A stretch of DNA of 64,000 bases from Williamsia muralis (GCF_002735905.1 NZ_PEBD01000004.1:186001-250000); one strand, 5' to 3'; numbered from the stretch's first letter, positions 8,776 through 18,894 are shown. Numbers and translations: made by a program. Notes: generated by a model not told the origin, from the letters alone.

Positions 8776-8929
8776 GGGGAGTAGTTAACACAACGCAGGT
8801 CTCAGAAGAGACACGATCTGCATCTGAATGCACGTCGTTGACGCGACGCGGACCACGCGTCGCCTCGCGAGGTCCGTCGGTCGACCACCGGATAGAGCCG
8901 TTCACAGAGGTCCGCCGTACCCTGATTTG

Positions 8930-9712
8930 GTGAGTGTGCGCGAGAACGGGGCGGCCCCGGCCAGGCGTGGCAAGACCGCAGCACAGCGCGGTACCGAGAC
9001 CCGCACCGGTCTGGTCCGGCGGGCGCGGCGGATGGACCGAACGCTGCAGACGGCGTTCCCGCACGTCTACTGCGAACTCGATTTCACCAACCCGCTGGAG
9101 TTGTCGGTGGCGACAATCCTGTCGGCGCAGTGCACTGACGTGCGGGTCAACCTGACCACGCCTGCGTTGTTCCGGCGTTATCGGACAGCCGCCGACTATG
9201 CCGGCGCCGACCGCGCCGAACTGGAGGAGATGATCCGGCCCACCGGGTTCTACCGGAACAAGGCCAACTCGCTGACCGGTCTCGGGCAGGCGCTCGTCGA
9301 GCGATTCGACGGTGAGGTCCCACGGACATTGCCCGAGTTGGTGTCGCTGCCCGGCTTCGGTCGCAAGACTGCGAACGTGGTTCTCGGTAACGCTTTCGGT
9401 GTGCCGGGAATCACCGTGGACACGCACTTTGGCAGGTTGGTGCAGCGCTGGAAATGGACGGCCGAAACCGATCCGGTGAAGATCGAGCAGGCCGTGGGTG
9501 AGCTCATCGAGCGCAAGAACTGGACCGACCTCTCGCACCGGGTGATCTTTCACGGTCGGCGCGTGTGTCACTCGCGCAAGCCCGCCTGTGGGGTGTGCGT
9601 GCTGGCTGCGGACTGCCCGTCCTACGGCCTCGGACCCACGGAGAAAGCGGAAGCGGCCAAGCTCGTCAAGGGCCCCGAGACCGACCATCTCCTGAGACTG
9701 GCAGGTCTGTAG
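8930..9712 (+). CDS. nth: Endonuclease III (DNA glycosylase/AP lyase)
   Basis: 260-residue base-excision repair enzyme that removes oxidised pyrimidines. Helix-hairpin-helix [14 protein letters not shown] contains the catalytic Lys, the catalytic Asp is in [11 protein letters not shown], and the C-terminal [4Fe-4S] cluster ligands fit C-x6-C-x2-C-x5-C ([17 protein letters not shown]). The frame opens at 8828, but the GTG at 8930 gives a length close to family members; a second in-frame GTG is at 8936. It is followed by tlpA after 3 nt, starting a run nth-tlpA-nudix-marP as in mycobacteria. Confidence 0.95.
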   Translation: MSVRENGAAPARRGKTAAQRGTETRTGLVRRARRMDRTLQTAFPHVYCELDFTNPLELSVATILSAQCTDVRVNLTTPALFRRYRTAADYAGADRAELEEMIRPTGFYRNKANSLTGLGQALVERFDGEVPRTLPELVSLPGFGRKTANVVLGNAFGVPGITVDTHFGRLVQRWKWTAETDPVKIEQAVGELIERKNWTDLSHRVIFHGRRVCHSRKPACGVCVLAADCPSYGLGPTEKAEAAKLVKGPETDHLLRLAGL

Positions 9713-9715
9713 TCG

Positions 9716-10432
9716 ATGCCAGTGGACACCCGACCCGAGCGCCCGCGCGCGCGGTTTCATCTCTCGACGTCCGCCCGTTGGACCGTCGCCGCGCTGGTCG
9801 TGGTCCTGGCGTTGATCGTCGCGATCTGGCCGCGTGACTCATCCGACCCGAGTCCGTCGCCGAGCGGGATGCCGACGACGGGAAGCACCGCGCTTCCTGG
9901 CCTCGAGGCCGCGGTCACCGACGACGACATGGCGAAGGGCCGCGAGAAGGCCGCGTTGCTGCCTTGTCCGGTCGCCACGGGCCCAACACCGGCCGGGTCG
10001 AAGCTGGCTGGTGTGACCGTGCCGTGCCTGGCCGACGGATCAACGGTGGACCTGGGCAGCGCAACGGCCGGTACCCCCATGCTCGTCAACGTGTGGGCCC
10101 ACTGGTGCGGACCGTGCCGGGCCGAACTGCCGGTGATCGACGAATACGCCAAGAGGGCGGGCGACCGCGTGCGAGTGCTCACCGTGCAAGGCAAAGAGGG
10201 CGCCGAGAACCCGTTTCTGTCGTTGACCCTGCTCGCCGAGATTGGCGTCCACTTGCCCACGGTGGTGGACACAGACGCCAAGATCGCTGCGGCGCTCGGG
10301 GTGCCGCGCGCCTACCCCTCGACCGTGCTCGTGCGCGCAGACGGCACGGTGGCAGCGGTGCTCCCGAGGGTGTTCGAGTCGCCCGACGAAGTGGCCGATG
10401 TGGTGCGCCAACATCTGGGCGTCGACGCATGA
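9716..10432 (+). CDS. TlpA/ResA-like membrane-anchored thiol-disulfide oxidoreductase
   Basis: 238 residues with an N-terminal signal anchor (about 22-38, RWTVAALVVVLALIVAIW), a Ser/Pro linker, and an extracytoplasmic thioredoxin domain with active site WCGPC (130-134) and cis-Pro in RAYPSTVLV. Two further cysteines (C84, C104) precede the domain, spaced as if forming a disulfide. Probably acts in reduction of cytochrome c or envelope proteins; the mycobacterial counterpart is Rv3673c. Its TGA overlaps the Nudix start (ATGA), and it begins 3 nt after nth. Confidence 0.9.
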   Translation: MPVDTRPERPRARFHLSTSARWTVAALVVVLALIVAIWPRDSSDPSPSPSGMPTTGSTALPGLEAAVTDDDMAKGREKAALLPCPVATGPTPAGSKLAGVTVPCLADGSTVDLGSATAGTPMLVNVWAHWCGPCRAELPVIDEYAKRAGDRVRVLTVQGKEGAENPFLSLTLLAEIGVHLPTVVDTDAKIAAALGVPRAYPSTVLVRADGTVAAVLPRVFESPDEVADVVRQHLGVDA

Positions 10433-11169
10433 CCCGACTTCTGGTGCCCGACGAGAAGGTGCCGCCATGGCTTCGTGGGCTCACTGCGAACCTCGGCGGG
10501 GTCACCCGGTCGGTCGAAGACCGCGGCGGCGTCACCGAGCGACTGCTGCGATCGATGATGCGGAACCCGAGGTCGGCAGCTGTACTGGTCCTGTTCAGCG
10601 GCGACTGGAGCGGCGACCCCACCCACCACGGTGGCATCCCTGCCGACGCCGACGTGCTGCTGACCCAACGCGCTGCGACGTTGCGAAATCACAGTGGGCA
10701 GATCGCCTTTCCCGGTGGCGTCCGCGACGACGGTGACGAGTTCCCGGTCGGCACCGCCATGCGTGAGGCCGTCGAGGAGACCGGGCTGAACCCTGCCGGT
10801 GTCGACCTGCTCGCCACCCTCGACACGTTTCCCGTGCCACCCTCCGGCTTCGAGGTGTCGCCGGTGATCGGTTACTGGCGCGACCCGTCGGAGGTGGGGG
10901 TGGTGGACCTCGCAGAGACCGCCCGGGTGGTCCGGGTGCCTCTGCGCGATGTCGTCAACCCCCGCAACCGCTTTCAGGTGCAGCGCCCCACCGGTATCCC
11001 GGGACGTCCTTACCGTGGGCCTGCCTTCGGCGTCGAGAAGATGCTGGTGTGGGGATTCACCGGGGGACTGCTCGCGGCCATCGTGGAGGCGGCCGGCTGG
11101 GAGATCGCGTGGGACAAGACGGATGTCCGCGATCTCGCGGATGAGCTGGCCAAGGTGGGACAGGAGTGA
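10429..11169 (+). CDS. Nudix hydrolase, CoA pyrophosphatase type (NudL-like)
   Basis: 246-residue Nudix enzyme. It carries the CoA-pyrophosphatase signature LLTQRAATLRNHSGQIAFPGG followed by the Nudix box ending REAVEETGL (helix with catalytic Glu residues). Family members split CoA into 3',5'-ADP and phosphopantetheine, or clean up related nucleotides. The ATG at 10429 overlaps the tlpA stop by 4 nt and the stop overlaps the marP GTG by 4 nt, so all three are translationally coupled. C-terminal part (FGVEKMLVWGFTGGLLAAIVEAAGWE) is typical of the family. Confidence 0.9.
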   Translation: MTRLLVPDEKVPPWLRGLTANLGGVTRSVEDRGGVTERLLRSMMRNPRSAAVLVLFSGDWSGDPTHHGGIPADADVLLTQRAATLRNHSGQIAFPGGVRDDGDEFPVGTAMREAVEETGLNPAGVDLLATLDTFPVPPSGFEVSPVIGYWRDPSEVGVVDLAETARVVRVPLRDVVNPRNRFQVQRPTGIPGRPYRGPAFGVEKMLVWGFTGGLLAAIVEAAGWEIAWDKTDVRDLADELAKVGQE

Positions 11170-12365
11170 GCGGAGCCGCGTGGGTTGACGTCCTGGTGAT
11201 CTGCATCGCGCTGCTCGCCGCGGCCTCCGGGTACCGCCAAGGTGCGGTCTCGTCGGCAATGGCGTTTGTCGGGGTGCTCCTGGGTGCTGCCGCGGGGGTT
11301 CTCCTGGCGCCGCACCTCATCCGGAACATCGAGGATCAGCGATGGCGGCTCGTCGCCGGCGTGCTTCTGCTCGTCGCGCTGGTCATCGTCGGGGAGATCT
11401 CCGGCATGGTGCTGGGACGGGCCGCACGAAGCAGCATCCGGACCCTCTCGGTACGCCGGATCGATTCGGTGATCGGATCGTTGCTCCAGGCAGTCGCGGT
11501 ACTGCTCGCCGCATGGGTGCTCGCCACCCCGATCAGCACGTCGGCCCAGCCCCAGATCGCCGGCGCGGTGAGCGAATCGAAAGTCATCGACGAGGTCAAT
11601 TCGCTTGCGCCGCAATGGATGCAGCGATTGCCGCGCGAGTTCTGGGACATGTTCGAGGGTTCCGGGCTCAAGGAGGCCATCGGCCCGTTCGGCCGCACGC
11701 CCATCACGAGTGTCGAAGCCCCCGACCAGGGGCTGCTCGAACAGCCGGTGATCGGTCGGGTCCGTCCCAGTGTGGTGAAGATCGAGGGCGTCGCCCCGAG
11801 CTGCAATCAGGCGCTGGAAGGCAGTGGATTCGTGGTCTCTCCAGAGCGGGTGATGACCAACGCGCACGTCGTCGCGGGAACGACCACCCTGCACGTGGTG
11901 GCCTCAGGCGACCAGTTCGACGCCACCGTTGTCTATTTCGACCCGAACACCGACATCGCGGTGCTCGACGTGCCGGGCCTGCAGGCGCCGGCGCTGCGTT
12001 TCGCCGACGAACTCGCGAAGACCGGCGAGGACGCGATCGCCCTCGGCTTCCCCGAGGCAGGACCCTTCAACGCCAGCGCCGAACGTGTCCGGGAGGTCAT
12101 CCAGCTCCGCGGCCCGGGAATCTATCCCGGATCTGCTGTGACCCGGGAGGTGTACACGGTGCGCGGCTCGATCCGACAGGGCAATTCCGGTGGACCGCTG
12201 ATCAACTCGGACGGCGACGTCCTCGGCGTGGTATTCGGGGCCGCCGAGGACCCGGCCAGCGAAACCGGATTCGTGCTCACGGCTGATCAGGTCAAGCCTG
12301 GCCTCGCGGAATCGGAACGGTTGAGCACCGCGGTCGACACGCAGTCCTGCGTGCATTCGGGGTAG
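11166..12365 (+). CDS. marP: MarP-type periplasmic serine protease with four-helix membrane anchor
   Basis: 399 residues. Residues 5-120 form a CvpA-like domain with four membrane helices; the C-terminal chymotrypsin-like domain has the triad H234 (TNAHVV), D263 (NTDIAVL) and S341 (RQGNSGGPL). C213 and C395 are placed to form the activity-controlling disulfide known from M. tuberculosis MarP (Rv3671c), which protects against acid and oxidative stress and cleaves RipA. GTG start at 11166 overlaps the Nudix stop (GTGA). The gene ends 6 bp from the convergent ephE-like gene. All catalytic residues are intact. Confidence 0.93.
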   Translation: MSGAAWVDVLVICIALLAAASGYRQGAVSSAMAFVGVLLGAAAGVLLAPHLIRNIEDQRWRLVAGVLLLVALVIVGEISGMVLGRAARSSIRTLSVRRIDSVIGSLLQAVAVLLAAWVLATPISTSAQPQIAGAVSESKVIDEVNSLAPQWMQRLPREFWDMFEGSGLKEAIGPFGRTPITSVEAPDQGLLEQPVIGRVRPSVVKIEGVAPSCNQALEGSGFVVSPERVMTNAHVVAGTTTLHVVASGDQFDATVVYFDPNTDIAVLDVPGLQAPALRFADELAKTGEDAIALGFPEAGPFNASAERVREVIQLRGPGIYPGSAVTREVYTVRGSIRQGNSGGPLINSDGDVLGVVFGAAEDPASETGFVLTADQVKPGLAESERLSTAVDTQSCVHSG

Positions 12366-12371
12366 TCGCCT

Positions 12372-13301
12372 TCAGCGCCCGGCGAACTCGATGAGCAGTT
12401 CGTTGACCTCGTCGGGGTTTTCCTGATGTGCGTAATGGCCGCTGCCGGTGACCTCGGTGAAGTCGAGCCGGTCGACCCATTTGGCGCTGCCTGCCACCGT
12501 GGACCGGAGGATGTAGCGATCGAGTTCGCCGTGCATGGCCAGCACCGGGATCTGGAGGCGACGATCCATCAGCTGGAGGAACTTGTAACCGTCCGGACGG
12601 AATTGGGACCGGAAGGCCCAGCGCCGGTATTCCAGGCTGCAGTGCGCCACACCGGGTATCTGCACCGCCGATCGATTGCGCTTGGCGGCGTCCGCGAAGT
12701 CGTCGGTGCGTGGCCACCCCGGCCCGGATCGACGTCGCATCAGTTCCTCGGCCATCGCGCCGTCGTCACGGGTGAGGTCACGCTCGGCGGTCCGTGGGAT
12801 CTGGGCTCGAAGTAACCCACCCAGGAATGCCTTGCGCTGCGTCGACTCCCGCATGTTGGCGTTCTTCAGTGCCTGCGGATGCGGTGAGGAGATCACCGCC
12901 ATCGAGCGGACCGACCGGGGATGCAGGGTCGCGGTCGCCCATCCGACGAGACCGCCGTCGGCGTGTCCGACGATGGTGGCGTCGGAATGACCGAGCGCGC
13001 GAATCAGGCCGTCCGTGTCACCGGCCAGTGTCCATCCGTCGTAGCCACGAGGCGGCTTGTCACTGTCGCCGTATCCGCGCAGATCAACCGCGACGGCCCG
13101 GAACCCGGCGTTGGTGAGTGCGGTGATCTGGTGACGCCAGCTCCACCAGAACTCCCCGAAACCGTGCATGAGGAGCACCAGGGGTCGGTTGGTGGGTGTG
13201 TCCGCACATTCGACGACGTGTAGGCGCACGCCGTTCGCGCGGACATCATGGTGATGCCACGGTCCCGCGAATCGAACGGTCGACGGGTCCGGGGGCGCCA
13301 A
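12372..13301 (-). CDS. ephE: Alpha/beta-hydrolase, EphE-like, with altered nucleophile elbow
   Basis: 309-residue alpha/beta-hydrolase of the epoxide-hydrolase-like group (Rv3670 position). Oxyanion HGFGEFWWSW at 46-55, VDLRGYGDSDKP at 72-83, acid in HGELD and general base His in GSGHYAHQE. The nucleophile elbow reads GHADGG (112-117): the nucleophile slot of Sm-x-Nu-x-Sm holds Ala114, with Asp115 one step later, whereas epoxide hydrolases read GHDxGG. Catalysis may therefore differ or be absent. Upstream (13305) lies the membrane-protein gene in the same direction, with a 3-bp gap. Substrate unknown. Confidence 0.82.
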   Translation of the reverse strand: MAPPDPSTVRFAGPWHHHDVRANGVRLHVVECADTPTNRPLVLLMHGFGEFWWSWRHQITALTNAGFRAVAVDLRGYGDSDKPPRGYDGWTLAGDTDGLIRALGHSDATIVGHADGGLVGWATATLHPRSVRSMAVISSPHPQALKNANMRESTQRKAFLGGLLRAQIPRTAERDLTRDDGAMAEELMRRRSGPGWPRTDDFADAAKRNRSAVQIPGVAHCSLEYRRWAFRSQFRPDGYKFLQLMDRRLQIPVLAMHGELDRYILRSTVAGSAKWVDRLDFTEVTGSGHYAHQENPDEVNELLIEFAGR

Positions 13302-13304
13302 ACG

Positions 13305-13826
13305 TCAGCCTTTGAGGACCTTGTGCGAGCCGGACGGCTTGCTCAGGTCTGCAGCGGGATGGACTCCGTCGTGCCCGGACGTGGGCAGCACTTCAGGCAC
13401 CCGCTGAACCGATGCGATCGTCTTACTCGGACCGGTTATCCGCTTGAACACCCGATAACCGATGAATCCGGTGATGATCGCCAGGACCAGCAGGATGAGG
13501 AACACGATGCCGAACGCGGCCCAGCGAGGCAGCCACTCGTCCAGCAGTTCCCCGAGGAACCAGAAGAAGAACAGGCTCGCGTAGAGCAGCACGGTGAGCG
13601 CGACCAGGATGAGGCCCGACCCCACCGCGGCCTTCTTGGCCTCGGCGGTCAGTTCGGCCTTGGCCAGTGCGACCTCGGCGCGGAACAGCGTCGACAAGTG
13701 CGTGGTGGCGTCCTTGACCAGACCACCGACACTCGGGTCGCCGCCGGGGCGCACATTGGGGTCGGACAACGGAATCGACGAGACGTTCGGCGGAACATCT
13801 CCCGAAGGGCGGTCGTCCAGCGTCAC
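13305..13826 (-). CDS. Phage-holin-like/DUF1469-type membrane protein (Rv3669-like)
   Basis: 173-residue protein with two adjacent membrane helices (about residues 67-90 and 101-124: LILVALTVLLYASLFFFWFL and AAFGIVFLILLVLAIITGFI) and an amphipathic helix before them (VKDATTHLSTLFRAEVALAKAEL), the layout of the putative Actinobacterial holin-X family. The start is set by a strong SD: GGAGGAG sits 5 nt before the GTG at 13826; the in-frame start at 13865 is rejected. Function unknown; in mycobacteria it also precedes ephE. Confidence 0.85.
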   Translation of the reverse strand: MTLDDRPSGDVPPNVSSIPLSDPNVRPGGDPSVGGLVKDATTHLSTLFRAEVALAKAELTAEAKKAAVGSGLILVALTVLLYASLFFFWFLGELLDEWLPRWAAFGIVFLILLVLAIITGFIGYRVFKRITGPSKTIASVQRVPEVLPTSGHDGVHPAADLSKPSGSHKVLKG

Positions 13827-13842
13827 TGCAACTCCTCCATCC
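13820..13842 (-). promoter_or_regulatory. Ribosome binding site deciding the Rv3669-like start
   Basis: On the minus strand GGAGGAG is followed by TTGCA and GTG ACG CTG. This near-perfect SD supports GTG at 13826 over the longer reading frame starting at 13865. Confidence 0.8.
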
Positions 13843-13972
13843 TCGGACACCACGCCCGAGTCCATCCCGGACGTTCATCTCTGCATCGCCGGGGTTAGTA
13901 GGCCTTATGTTGCCATGCCCGACCCGATTGCAGGTTCATCGGACCTTTCTACGGGCGCGAGGCGCCGTAGAT

Positions 13973-14018
13973 GCGTTAACTGTCGGGAGGTGCACGCGTT
14001 AACTGTCGGGTGGTGCAC
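13973..14018. repeat. Tandem 23-bp repeat, two copies
   Basis: GCGTTAACTGTCGGGAGGTG(CAC) at 13973-13995 is followed directly by the same 23 bases with one change (A to T at base 16) at 13996-14018. Both copies hold GTTAAC and GTGCAC palindromes. It lies 57 bp before the SRPBCC start codon, so it may be a paired regulator site or part of a dispersed repeat family. Confidence 0.85.
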
Positions 14019-14075
14019 CCGGGGGCCGTCCGGTCGATCGGGTGACACCACCGACCCCGATCACGAAGGACTGGC

Positions 14076-14582
14076 ATGCCGACTTACCCCATGGAACCGT
14101 TCGAGCTGGACTTTTTCGAGACCGCCCCGATCACCCACCGATTCAGTGTCAACCTCCCGGTGTCTCCTGAGCAGGCGTGGGCCGAACTGACCAGGCAGAA
14201 CACCCTCGACTGGTGCCGGGTGATCAAATCGATCACGTTCACCTCTCCGGCGCCCTACGGCGTGGGGACAACCCGTAGTGCTCAGTTGGCGCCCGGATAC
14301 GCGCAACTGTCGGAGAGGTTCTTCTGCTGGGACGAAGACCGTGAGGCAGGCACCTACCGCAACGCGTTCTACGTGGAACAGTCCAATGTGCCCAGTCTTC
14401 GTCGCTTCGGTGAGTTGAGTGAAGTGGAGCCGTCGGGAGGTGGCTGCCGCTTCACATGGTCGTTCGCCATCGAGATGGGTGGGGTGATGGCAAAGACCTC
14501 CAGGTTCGCGTTGCCCATCACGCAGAAGACGTTCGCAACCCTGGAAACCGATACCGTCAAGCACTTCTCGAAGCTGAGCTGA
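14076..14582 (+). CDS. SRPBCC (START-like) domain protein
   Basis: 168-residue protein of the polyketide-cyclase/START-like fold: N-terminal strand FSVNLPVSPEQAWAEL, middle GVGTTRSAQLAPG and a long C-terminal helix (TQKTFATLETDTVKHFSKL). Such proteins bind hydrophobic ligands; no catalytic residues can be assigned. Starts at ATG 14076 with only a weak SD. It stands alone between convergent acs (ends 14612 on the minus strand) and a two-copy tandem repeat upstream that might carry its control site. Confidence 0.75.
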   Translation: MPTYPMEPFELDFFETAPITHRFSVNLPVSPEQAWAELTRQNTLDWCRVIKSITFTSPAPYGVGTTRSAQLAPGYAQLSERFFCWDEDREAGTYRNAFYVEQSNVPSLRRFGELSEVEPSGGGCRFTWSFAIEMGGVMAKTSRFALPITQKTFATLETDTVKHFSKLS

Positions 14583-14611
14583 CAGCAGCCACCACCCGGT
14601 GCCCCTCGGGT

Positions 14612-16555
<1,944 letters not shown>

Positions 16556-16660
16556 TCTTTTGCCCTTTCGTACTGGCTGCCCGACCTGCATGGGGCGAGC
16601 CCGATCCGGACACCGATTCACGTGCCGCTGTGCTCGGTCCCGTCACAGACGCGCGGTCGC

Positions 16661-16676
16661 TGTGTTGTACACCACA
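16661..16676. promoter_or_regulatory. Crp/GlxR-like box between acs and the LuxR-type gene
   Basis: TGTGTTGTACACCACA matches TGTGANNTANNTCACA at 10 of 12 fixed positions, with the two mismatches at symmetric places (5 and 12). It lies 106 bp from the acs start and 52 bp from the regulator start. GlxR is known to control acetate genes in C. glutamicum; binding here is inferred. Confidence 0.6.
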
Positions 16677-16727
16677 TGATGGTTGCGGCATCATCGGAGG
16701 CAATAGCCCCGAAAGTGGATAGTGCAG

Positions 16728-17570
16728 ATGAGTCCAGACAACAGCGTGCTCCGTCCCAGTGATCGTGAACTGGTGCGTGCCACGAGTGCACGTCTGCGCA
16801 AGACAGCCGGGATCCCGGTGGTCTTCGCCGGTCTGCGCGATCGGGATGTCATCCAGGTCACCGAGTCGGTGGGTCACCAGACTGCTGCCCTTCGAACCAT
16901 CACGGTCACCCCCGAACGTGGGCTCGGTGGGCTGACGTGGCTGAACAAGCGGGCCAAGATGGTTCGGGATTACGGGTCGGCCAGCGAGATCACCCATGAC
17001 TTCGACGACCAGATCCTCGGTGAGGGCATCACCGACCTGGCTGCGGCCCCCATCGTCGTAGACGGCGCGGTCAGAGGGTTGTTGTACGGCGGCTGGCGCG
17101 GTGGCGGAGGACTACTCGGCGAGCACGCGATGGATGCGCTCTCGCTCGAGGCCGGCCGGATCGGCACCGAGCTGCGGATCCGCGACGAGGTGGACCGCCG
17201 GGTCGCCGCGATCGCAGCACGCGAGCAGGCTCAGCGGCCGATTCCCGACTGGATCCACGAGCTCCGCGACATCGCGACAGGTGCCGAGGATGAGCAGACC
17301 CGGCGCCGGATCGGCCGACTCGTCGATCAGATCACCAGTGTCGACCGGTCCGGGATCGAGCCGACGATCGCACTCACGCCACGCCAGCTGCAGGTGCTGT
17401 CGCTGGTGGCGATGGGTTTCGGCAACAGGGTGGTGGCCGATCGTCTCGGGCTCACGGTCGACACCGTCAAGACCTACCTCCGAGCCGCCATGGTTCGTCT
17501 CGGTGCCCGCACCCGTCACGAAGCCGTGGTGAAAGCGCGCGCCGCCGGGCACGTCCTGGAATTGATCTGA
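16728..17570 (+). CDS. LuxR-type transcription regulator with GAF-like sensory domain
   Basis: 280 residues. Residues 1-150 resemble a GAF domain (GIPVVFAGLRDRDVIQVTESVG, then AAAPIVVDGAVRGLLYGG), followed by a linker helix and a C-terminal LuxR/FixJ helix-turn-helix (LTPRQLQVLSLVAMGFGNRVVADRLGLT..TVKTYLRAAMVRLGA, about 221-265). No receiver domain is present. ATG 16728 is preferred (GGAT 7 nt upstream) over GTG 16722. Divergent from acs with a shared Crp-like box, so control of acetate use is a reasonable inference; the ligand is unknown. Confidence 0.85.
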   Translation: MSPDNSVLRPSDRELVRATSARLRKTAGIPVVFAGLRDRDVIQVTESVGHQTAALRTITVTPERGLGGLTWLNKRAKMVRDYGSASEITHDFDDQILGEGITDLAAAPIVVDGAVRGLLYGGWRGGGGLLGEHAMDALSLEAGRIGTELRIRDEVDRRVAAIAAREQAQRPIPDWIHELRDIATGAEDEQTRRRIGRLVDQITSVDRSGIEPTIALTPRQLQVLSLVAMGFGNRVVADRLGLTVDTVKTYLRAAMVRLGARTRHEAVVKARAAGHVLELI

Positions 17571-17642
17571 CTCCCCGGCCGTCTGCTCTCGCTGCCGCAT
17601 CCCGGCCGGGCACGCCATCTCGGCCCAGTACGCTGGCCTCTC

Positions 17643-18389
17643 GTGACCGACCCTTTGGCCCCGATACTCGACCTGCCCGGCGTGATCGAGGCAGCCGACC
17701 GAGCGCGTGATGCCCTGGCCGCTGCCCACCGGCATCCGGTGAACCTGCGCGGGTGGGAGAAGACGGCAACGGAGGCGTCGTGGCGGGCTGGACGGTCGTC
17801 TGCTGCCATCGACGGTGGAAGTGTCGATCTGGTGCGCGACGGCGACTTCGATGATCCCGTGCTCTCGGGTGCCATGCGGGTGGCCCAGGCGCTCGACGGC
17901 GGATCGCTTCCGCAGTTTGTGTCGACCTGGACGCGTGCTCCGTTGCAGACGTTGGCGCGACTGCACGTTCTCGCCGCGAACGACCTCACCGACGATCCGC
18001 AACTGTTGGGCCGTCCCCGCGCGGACCGCGACCTCGGCCAGCGTCTGGCTCTGCTCGCCCAGCTCATCACCGGCGCGACAAAGGCACCCGCCCCCATCGT
18101 GGCGGCGGTGGTGCATGCAGAACTGCTCTCCCTCGAACCCTTCACGTATGCGAACGGGATCGTCGCTCGCGCGGCGTCGCGGCTTGTCTGCACCAGCAGC
18201 GGACTTGATCCACACAACCTGGGCGTGCCCGAGGTGACGTGGTTCCAGCGCGTGCGCGAGTACCGCGACAGTTCGACCGCCTTCGGTTCCGGAGACCCCG
18301 ACCGTATCCGGGAATGGGTGCTGTTGTGCTGTGATGCCCTCGAAGCCGGTGCGGCAGAGGCGAACTCGATTGCCGAAGCCGCGCGATGA
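17643..18389 (+). CDS. Degenerate Fic-fold protein (Rv3662c-like)
   Basis: 248 residues. The segment VHAELLSLEPFTYANGIVAR (158-176) aligns with the Fic signature HPFx(D/E)GNGRxxR but has Glu165 for the catalytic His, Tyr169 for Asp/Glu, Ala170 for Gly and Ile173 for Arg; Phe167, Asn171, Gly172 and Arg176 stay. An inhibitory-helix-like SAAIDG (53-58) lies near the N-terminus, as (S/T)xxxE(G/N) does in Fic proteins. AMPylation by the usual mechanism looks impossible. GTG start 17643, 72 nt after the regulator gene. Followed by a four-copy tandem repeat. Fold assignment is inferred from these motifs. Confidence 0.68.
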   Translation: MTDPLAPILDLPGVIEAADRARDALAAAHRHPVNLRGWEKTATEASWRAGRSSAAIDGGSVDLVRDGDFDDPVLSGAMRVAQALDGGSLPQFVSTWTRAPLQTLARLHVLAANDLTDDPQLLGRPRADRDLGQRLALLAQLITGATKAPAPIVAAVVHAELLSLEPFTYANGIVARAASRLVCTSSGLDPHNLGVPEVTWFQRVREYRDSSTAFGSGDPDRIREWVLLCCDALEAGAAEANSIAEAAR

Positions 18390-18400
18390 GCGTCGTCGAC

Positions 18401-18479
18401 CTGCTCTGAACGCACTGACTTGCCCCGAACGCACTGACCTTGCTCCGAACGCACTGACTTGCTGCGAACGCACTGCGGG
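18401..18479. repeat. Tandem repeat of about 19 bp, four imperfect copies
   Basis: GAACGCACTG recurs at 18408, 18427, 18447 and 18465 within units of the form TGCTCCGAACGCACTGACT; the spacing is 19, 20 and 18 bp. It begins 12 nt after the Fic-like stop codon. It might act as a transcript end, a protein site or a recombination relic. Confidence 0.85.
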
Positions 18480-18894
18480 CGGCGTACCGGTCCGCCTCTG
18501 CGTTCCGATCGCCGCCCGCTAGCACGGATCCGAGTTACCAAGCGTGCTTTGGTGGTTGTGTGGGATGACCTAGGCGTAGTGTTCCGCCGCCGCTTCGAAG
18601 CCGTTCCCACCCAAAGGAACTCACTCGAACTCGACGCCGGATCTCGCAGGCCCGCAACCTGGTGCCTCCCGCGGCGTGCTGCGCGTGGGTGCTCGGTATC
18701 CGTGCTGGGAGTGCGCGGTCAGGAGTCCGTTCCTTCTCTTCCGGCCCGAACTTGGCTTTCCGCGCTTTCCGTAACTACTTTCTACACCGTGACCGCGGTC
18801 ACATCAAGGCCTCGGGCACATCAATTCGAGGTTGACATTTCCCGTTGGGCGGAAACGTTTTTCGTGTTCGCGGTGGGCTCGGGCGCGTCGCGCG
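18480..18894. other. Gene-poor convergent gap with a 14-bp palindrome
   Basis: About 415 bp between the tandem repeat and the HAD gene, downstream of genes on both sides. I find no convincing coding region: the plus-strand open frame 18459-18929 starts inside the repeat and lacks an RBS. It holds a perfect palindrome GTGACCGCGGTCAC (18789-18802) and a TTGACA (18832-18837) without a good -10. A small RNA or lost gene cannot be excluded. Confidence 0.5.
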
